Assembly (NCBI GenBank): GCA_903858115.1 | Contig: CAIOHR010000179.1 | Location: forward strand, 1-63,949 | Length of the DNA: 63,949 nucleotides | Direction: 5' to 3' | From: an uncultured Pirellula sp. | GTDB taxonomy: Bacteria; Planctomycetota; Planctomycetia; Pirellulales; Pirellulaceae | Part shown: positions 44,201-53,200 of the stretch, piece by piece | How positions within the stretch are numbered: position 1 is the first letter of the stretch | How the letters are laid out: each line of letters begins with the position of its first letter | Made by a program: the position numbers and the translations under genes | Notes under the pieces: generated by a model | What the model was told of the DNA's origin: nothing | Database searches by the model: none | What the model saw: only the letters and a program-made list of their open reading frames with translations

Positions 44201-47200
44201 GAATCTCGCGTGCTGACTCCACGATTGGCCGCGTCGTAAAACAATAGCGTTGTGTCGCCAATTTCATTCGTAACGCTGATACGGTTTCCGAAGTGATCAA
44301 AAGCTTGACGGCGGACAAAACCTGCTGGGTCCGTTGCCTTGATCAGTCGATCGCGATAATCGTATTCAAATGTCGAGACCCTACTTTTTGCGTCCGTGAC
44401 TTCGATTGGGTTGCTGTTGTCATCGTACGTGATGGAGGTCGGGTTGCCCTGTGCGTCGACAATTCTAACCACGCGATTCAGAGCATCGTACTCATAGCGA
44501 GTCGAGTTGCCGTTCGCGTCCGTGATGAGCGTGTTGTTTCCAATGGCATCATACGTATATGTCGTGCTTGCCCCGAGAGGATTTGTTTCGCTTAGCAATC
44601 GCCCTAGGGCGTCATATTGATAGGTCCAACGATGCCCTAGCGCATCGACGACCGCCGTACGGAAGCCGACGGCATTGTATTCATAGCGAGTCACATTGCC
44701 CAAAGGGTCCACTTCAGATTCTAGTTTTCCGTCGGTTCGGAATTGATACCTAGTGATTCGTCCCAGTTGATCGGTCGATGAAGTAACTTGATTGCTGGCA
44801 TTGTACGTTGCCGATTGAACTCCACCAATTGAATCGATTTCGCGAACGCGTCGACCAAGATTGTCATGCTCGTAACGTGTTGAGCGTCCTAACGGGTCGA
44901 TAACTTCGACCAATCGGTCTCCTAGGTATAGGTATCGATACTTATTACCAAGCGCGTCGCTAGTGGAAACAGGTCGACCGACCGCGTCATATTCGTAAGT
45001 CGTCGTGTTTCCATTTTCATCGGTCTCACGGATGGTCTGACCAAGTTGGTTGTATTCAAAGTTTTTCGTTGGAGCCCCGCTTGCAGAGGCCGTGCCCCCC
45101 GTCGCTGACGGGGCTGGTTCGAAGGCGATTCGTTCTGCCTTGAGGCCATTCCCGTAAGCCATTCGCAGAATTGCCCCCTTTCCATTGGTCGATTGGGTGA
45201 CTCGGCCCTTGGCATCGTACGAGGCGGATGTTGTTTGACCCAGCGCATTCACAACCTTGATTAGGTTGCCGGATTCGTCATAGACAAACTGAACGCTTCG
45301 ACCCAACGGGTCCAATGTCGAGGTGATTTGTCCAGCGCTGTTGAATTGACTTGTAAACATCTCGCCGAGCGGGTTTGTGATGGCGATCAAATTACCGCGA
45401 TCGTCAAACGCTTGCGTAACGATATTTCCAGCTTCGTCGGTCGTCTTGACCAAGTTATCATTATTGTCGTACTCCATCAAAACAACACTTCCACCGGGCC
45501 GTTCGACCCGTTGGATGTTTCCGCGGTCATCGAAGACGACTGTGGTCTTGTGACCTAGTGGATCGGTCGTGACCTCTTTATGTTCTGCAACAAAGAACTC
45601 GTTTTTTAACGAAGCGCCCGCTGCGTTGATCGACGACGTCAATCGACCTTGGCTATCGAATTGGGCCTCAAAGACCTTTTCCCCATTGGGATCGACGATC
45701 GTGCGTAGGAAGTGGGCTGGCGTGCTGAAGTAGCGGTACTGCCTCGACAATCCAGCTTGATCGGTAAACTTCGAAAGTTCGTTAGCCGCGTTGTAACTGT
45801 AGTGGAGCACGTTGCCAGCCGGATCGATGATTCTCGCAATTCGTCCTTGCGGATCGCGAATGAACTGGATCGAAGAGCCACTGGAACTAAAGATTCCATC
45901 AGGTCGGAATTCAATACGATTGCCATTGCGATCGTACACATTGGCAAGGCCTCCGAATTGACCATACTCATAGACGGTTTTCTCCTTGGTCGTCAGACGA
46001 TACGCGGGCGGATTGAATGGCTCGCCAAAGGAGCTGCCATAAAATGCTCCGTTGATCTTTCGAAGCGGGACGGAACCCACATCGAGTTGGTCATAGACTC
46101 CTGGATCTGCAACAAAGCGTGGAGTCCAAGACCCACCCCCAAAGAGACTGAATGAAGGTGTTGGTCGAAACGTAAATCCAACCCGCTTGCCTTCTGGGTT
46201 GGTAAGATAAACGCGCGTCCCCTCGCGAAAGGGATTTGCCGCAAATGAAACTTGCTCCTCTAGCGGATTGACAGGTATCGACTCACGAATTTGTGCGTTT
46301 TGAGTCGATAGAGTCCAGCCAAATCCAAAGTCACCTGATTCGTTTGCGCTTCGACTGTTGTAAGTACGCCGAATCGAAATGGGAATACCGCTCAGCGGAA
46401 CCGTCAAGTCAGTGAACTCGAGGTTATACTCCCCGAGCTTTAATTGACCGTCTAGACTCAGCGGAAGAACTTTCGTTGAGACGTTGCCGCTCAAGTCTTG
46501 AGCAAAGACTCGAACAACATAATCATCGTTTGTTAACATTGTCGGATCGAAGGTTGCCAATACGCGATCGGCGGCAGCAACATTGCTGGTGGTGATGGTT
46601 CTATAGTCGGGGTCATTCAACTCAGGCTGGTTGATATCCACCAAGTCCGCACGGCCGTAGTCGATGCGATAGAACCGCAAGTTGTCGTCGGTGATCGAAC
46701 CGACAAGGTCCGTCAGCGTCGTGATTGCCGCGTTCGGCTGTGGAGAAGTGATCCTAATCGTTGGACCTTGCGTGTCGGCTGGGTCAAAGACTCGCAAGCT
46801 GACATTCGATGTTCCTTCATTCCCAGAGGCATCGCGAGCCGTGGCCCTTAACTCGTAGAGTCCAGCGATGTCGCCTTGAAGTGTTACGGAGTGATTTGTA
46901 TCCAGCACCAGCGGCCGGCCGTTCATAGTCAACCGCACGCCTACGACCCCAACGTTGTCGCTGGATTGCACCACAACGACGGTATTCTGCCCCAAGGCAA
47001 CTGGGTTTGCACTGAGCCGCAATTCAACCCGCGGCGCTGCCGTATCCGGCGTAACCGACAAAGTATAAATTTGTGTGGCTACTCCTCCATAAGAATCGGT
47101 CACTCGCAGCGCAACTGGATTGGAAACAGGAACCCCCGGTTCCGTTTGCCACATCAATCGACCCAACGAATCGATCGTCATGCCGGACGGTCCCGTTGCC

Positions 47201-50200
47201 AACTCGTAGCTGAGCGAATCTCCCTCAGGATCGGTGACCTGCACGTCGTAATAATACTTCTCGCCAAAGGCCACACTGGTCAACGCTTGCGAGTTGATAA
47301 CAGGCCTTTGGTTGATGCGAGCCAATACTGCGAAACGCTGGATGCTACGACCACCGGCACTGTCTTGCGCGGCTACTTGCACCAAGTGACTGCCGGCTTG
47401 CGCGACCGTTGGCGTCCAGGTAATCACGCCACTTACTGCGTCGATCTGCATGCCTGTTGGGGCTGAGACGAGTGAATAAGCGATGCTGTCCCCCTCGGGA
47501 TCGATCGCATTGATGTCGTACTGGTACACTGCATCGACTCGCGCTCGGAAGATGGCACGAGAAGTGATAATGGGTTCCTGATTACGAACCACTTGCGTCA
47601 CATTGATCTGAAAACGTTGAGCCGATTTGTTGCCGCGAGAATCGGTTACTTCGACAGTCGCGTTGGCGTTGCCAAGTTGCCCCAATGTCGGCGTCCAGCG
47701 AATGATGCCGCGTGCCGCATCGATGGTCATGCCCGATGGGCCGCTTGCAAGCGAGAAAACGAGTGGATCATTTTCTGGATCGACTGCGCGAATTCCATAC
47801 ACATATCGATCATCGACGACGGCTGCAATCGGTGCTCGCGAAAGGATCGACGGTCCAATGTTCGCCCCCGAGATATTCAGCGAAAAACTCTGCAAGGCTT
47901 CGAGTCCTGATGGATCTTTCGCAGAGACTACAAATCGTTGCAGCCCAAGCTGGTCCAGTGTCGGTATCCATCGCAGCGTTCCATAACGACGATCTAGCGA
48001 CACTCCATGGGGTGCCTCGATGAGTGTCCACTCGACAGGATCACTATCGTCATCCGCCGCTCTCAGGTCGTATTTGAAAGGCTCGCCGACGGTAGCTCGA
48101 AATGCGGATGGCGGCGACACAATGCTCGGCGTGGCATTGTCGGAATTGGAAACAACCTCGAGCGTCACGCTCTGCGAATTGTTCCCGCCCCGTCCGTCTG
48201 TCACATTGAGGACGATTGAATGCGAACCGAGCTGCGAAAGCGTGGGTGTCCAACTGACCAATCGTAGCCCAGCATCGAGAGTCATACCATTCGGTGCCGT
48301 AGGCAGCGTCATCGTGATCGGGTCGCCGTTGGAATCGCCGGCGGAAACGAGATAAACCCAAGTCTGCCCCGCGGGAACCGTTAACCGAGGAACAGAATGG
48401 ATCATCGGTGCAATGTTGGCTGCTGTGGCTACGATTTGGACGGCGAACCGCTGCTCGGATCGGCCGCCTCGACTATCTTTGGCGACCAGAACTACATCTA
48501 CTGAGCCTGCAGTTGTTGGCGTAAAACTCAACACGGCACTGGCATCCGAGTTGTTCGATGGCGATAAGCTCAAGCCGGCAACCGGTGCCTCTAGCTCAAA
48601 CATCAACGGATCGCCATCCGCGTCTTGCACGTGCAATCGATACTCCCATGGATTGCCAACCGAAGCGGTAATCACGGGCGACGAGGTGATGACTGGAGCT
48701 ATGTTGGATCCATCCACATCGATTTGGAACGACTGTAGCCAAGTGCCACCTTGTCCATCTCTGGCTCGAATGACTACTTGTTGTATGCCCGCTTGGTTCG
48801 ACTGCGGTAACCAACCAAGTTGCCCCGTCGTTGAGTCGATTCGCATACCATTGGGACCAAGCGGTAGATCATAGGTCAACGTATCACCGTCAGGATCGCG
48901 GGCTTGAGCATGGTACGAGAGTTTCGTTCCGACGGAAGCTCCCAGCGGTGGCTTACTGACGAAAATCGGATGGATATTGAACGCTTGACTCTGACCGCCA
49001 GTGACAGCAATGATAAATTGCTGCGATGCCATTCCTCCACGACCATCGAAGACGGAGATGGTCACTGGCTCGCGTTCGTAAGCAGATTCGGTCACGTCCC
49101 AGGTGATCAAACCCGAAGACGCGCTGATGGTCATCCCAAAGGGCGCGTCGGTCAATTCGTAGGACAATAGATCGTCTATCGAATCGGTCGCCATCACTTG
49201 GTAGGAATATGTCGTATTCAACCGTGCCGAAGTGATCGGTTGGCTAGTAATTGCCGGATTTTCATTGTCGAATACGGCCAGTGTAAAGCTTTGCGAATCG
49301 CGACCACCGCGTGTATCGAGCACTTCTATGGCCACTTGATGCGGCCCAAATTGGCCTGATGTCGGTATCCATTGAACGAGGCCCGTGGCACTAATAGTCA
49401 TGCCAGCGGGTGCGACCGCCAATCGATACGCAAGTGGCTGGCTATCTCCATCCAAAGCGACGACTTGGTACGTGAGTCCACTCCGTTTTATTGCTGTCGG
49501 GGCCGAGCTAACGATCACCGGCGCTGCGTTATCCGCAGGAGAGAGAACCAGCAAGGAAAACGATTGCTCGGCCGATCCCCCGCGTGCATCGGAGACTTCG
49601 ACGACGACTGGCTGTGCACCCAGTTGTTGCGGAGTCGGGATCCATTGGATTGCACCGCTCAGGGCGTTGATCGTCATGCCCGTTGGAGCGGTTACAAGCC
49701 GATAGCCGAGCACATCACTGTCGGCGTCGACCGCTTGGGCCGTATAGGGATAGGAACTTCCGACATCGGCCACGGCAACTGGAATGGAAGTGAAAACGGG
49801 AGCTCTGTTGGCAGGTGTAGGTCGTGCGGAGAGAGTAAACCGCTGCGTACTAACTCCCAAGCGTGTATCCGACACCCGAACGTCGACAGTATGCAAACCG
49901 ACGTCACTGCTGGCAGGGTTCCAGCGGATTTGACCATTGGTGCTGTTGATGGTCATGCTCGCGGGGGCTTCGACTAATTCAAATTTGATTGCATCGTTGT
50001 TGGGATCGATGGCGAATACATCGTAACGGTACTCACGATTCAAGTCGGCTTCGGTGGGTGGCAAGCTGTTGATCTGAGGTGGCTCATTGAGCCTGCCGTA
50101 GAAGACCAAATCGTAGGTAAATTGTGTTTTGTTCGGATTAAAGAACTCGGCCGATAAGAAGCCAGTCTTCCCGCGAGGCGCTAGAGTCCCGCCCGTTGTT

Positions 50201-53200
50201 AGCCCGGTAAAGTCGTAGTAGGGGATACCATCGGGCGTTTGGCCGTCGGCATCGCGGACCAGAATCATCGGGTCGCTGATATTGGTAATACCTACAAGCA
50301 ATGGGACATCGGTTGGAAATTGGCCAACGTTTTCGATGGCGGTTTCGGCCAGGAACGACCGCTTCGATTGATGGAACGACGATCTTGCATAGGTCTCTTT
50401 GAAACTGCCTGATACGTTTGCAAATTGCGTGAAGTCAATCTTCGATGGATCGCGTTGAGTACCACGGACCTTAATGACTTGCGATCCAGTGTTGCCGTTG
50501 GAATCGATGGCCGTGAATTCGAATTCATTCTCACCTGGACCAACAAACAACTGGGCAAAGAAGTTGCCTGCAGCGTCAATGCTCGTCAACGGAACTCCGT
50601 TGACCGTCACTAGATCCAAAGTAGCCGAAGGAAAGTCAGCGATTGCGATTCCAGTAGCAACGAGCGTGGTACCGGCCGCGACCGAACTGCCGTCGAGGGG
50701 AGCTGCCACGAGCAGTTGCGGAGCGATCGCGGCCGCTCGCCAGTCGACAATGGAGTCATCGAGCAGTTGCCCAACCGAAGCGGTCACAATATCTCGGCCT
50801 TGATTGATACCGCGATAACTGAACTGAACGACGCCATTGGCATTCGAGAATCCGAACCCGCGTTGCGGATTGACTCCCGCGACATCGAAGTCGACACGAA
50901 CGCCTTGAAGTGGAGTACCAGCGACATCAGCGACGGTAGCGGTCAATCTAAACGAATTGCCGATCTGAGGACTTGCAGTGGGAGGCGTGAGTAGCACGGA
51001 TCGAACGGAAGCTACGGGCGATAACGATTGACCTCCGACGTAGCCATACGAGTCAAACGACCCAAACCCATAAACAAAGGCTCCGAATGGTAGCGGCCCG
51101 GCGAGTTGGTACGAGCCGAGTGCAATTGGTATTTGCGCACCGTAAAAGCCGCTGGTTCCGATCGCGACGAACCTACTGGCATCGACCGCCACTCCATTGA
51201 CGTAGATGAGTCCTACTGCTGCTGCAGTCGCTACGATATTGATATAGTTGCGATCAAAGCGCTGTGCATTCAGGATCGAACTTTGGACGGGCGTGGATAC
51301 GGTGTAATTCGATAGGAACTGTTCAAAGGGTGGGACGATCATCATAAACGGATCCCCTTGGAAATTCGGGTTCCCGCCTGGATCGGTACGATAGTAATTT
51401 TGAGAGTGCGCGTACTGCGCGACTAAGATCGGTAGGTTCGCGATGACGTGCGCCGGTCCGATGACAACTTGCTCGTAGAACTCTCCACGATTCAGCGTCG
51501 CAGCGACGGTTCCGTCAATCGATACCTGCGTGCCGTCTGCTTGCGCTAGGAAGCGGAATCGATCCCCGCGGGTCGAACCCGTGACCAGCGGCATGGTCAC
51601 GAACTCGCGCCCCCATGTATTGGTCGGCGGCAATTGCTCGACCAAATGATCGGCAGCGAAGTATTGGCTGGGAACAAACGATGCGCGGTTCCCTCCAAAG
51701 ACAGCCACAGGTTTCGTACTCTTGATCATCGAACCCGTCAGGTCCGAGGCACCGCCAACTCGTCCAAGGGCAAGATCTCGTAACAAGTACGTTTCGCCCT
51801 GGTTGAGAGTGACCGTCTGCGTCGGAATTGCAAATTCGGAGCGCATGACGTTGAGATAGACGAGTCGCCCCGTAGGTGCGCTGAAGGAGTACTGCTTCGA
51901 CTCATGCTGACCGACATTCAAGTCGACCGGTGTATTGAACCCAGTCAGAGGTACGACCGGACCAGAGGTTCGCGTTGCGCGAAATCGAAGGGTGATTGGA
52001 CCGCTGTTCTGCCGACCGCTGATGGCAAGATAGTGCGTGCCGGAACTGAGAATCCCCGCAGAGAAATCCGATCCATCGTAGTTGCCACCGCGAAACTGAG
52101 TGACCGGTCCATTCACTTCCCAATGGAGCGGCAGGGACGAGTCAAAATTATCGAGTTGAATCGTTTCGCCTGCCGTCGCATCGAAACGAAAAACGTGCGC
52201 TGCATTTCCTGGATTAAGCGTCACTTCCAAATCGGTATCAAACGTCAACAATGGGGCAAGTGTTAAATCGTCGAGGCGAAAGCGAAAATTGGCCGGCGTC
52301 GATTGTCGGCTTAGAACAGAGAAGAAATACTCGCCCGACTCAGGGACCACAATGAGGCGATTTCCAGGGGGGGCAGAGTCATCTTCTTGATACAACACTA
52401 CCCTGCCGCCTGAATTCGCAATGCGGAAACTGATATCACCGTTGTAGGGCAGAAGGTTATCAAATCGAATTCTCTGCCCGGCAGTAAGTTGCATGCGATA
52501 AACGACTTGGCTATTGCTTGCTACCGTACCGCTCGTTTCATTCCCAAGCGCCAAACTTGGGGCGGCAGACAAGATGTGAATCTGAAAACTGAAGTCCTTG
52601 GGAACGCTTGGATCGCCATGGAATAGTACATAATGACGTCCGGATCTCAAGACTCGCCCAAGTCCGTCCACTTCGGCAGTAGATGCCGCACCAAAGGCGC
52701 CTCGCCCGTAAATTGAGTTAAGTTCGCCGCTATAGATACCAAAGATGAACCCTCCAGACAGACCATCGAAGAGCAGTTTTTCACCTGCCGTGGCATCAAA
52801 CGTATAAATGAGGGCTTCACGTTCGGTCGGGAAACTTCCGTTAACTACCGTATTCGTAGCAATGGGGATTCCAGCTGTATCGAGGTCGAGGACACGAAAT
52901 AGATAGCTGCCGGAATCCGTCGGAGTCCACCCGCCCAGGGTAAGCGTGTACGTGCCCGACTGAGGCAAAAACGCGGGTCCGTAGCGAGGGATATCTTGCA
53001 ATTCGTTTGCCGCTCCAAAACCAGTGTATAGCCGCGTCCCGTCAGGGGCGTTGAGTATCACGTATAGATTCTCGTTCGTCGTATCAAGGCTGTCGACCAA
53101 GATGCGAGTCCCTGCCGGAGCAGTGAACTGGTAAGTCGCAGTAACACCAGGTGTGATGGTCAGTGTTTGGTTGGAGTTGAAACCACTTTTGGGGACAATC

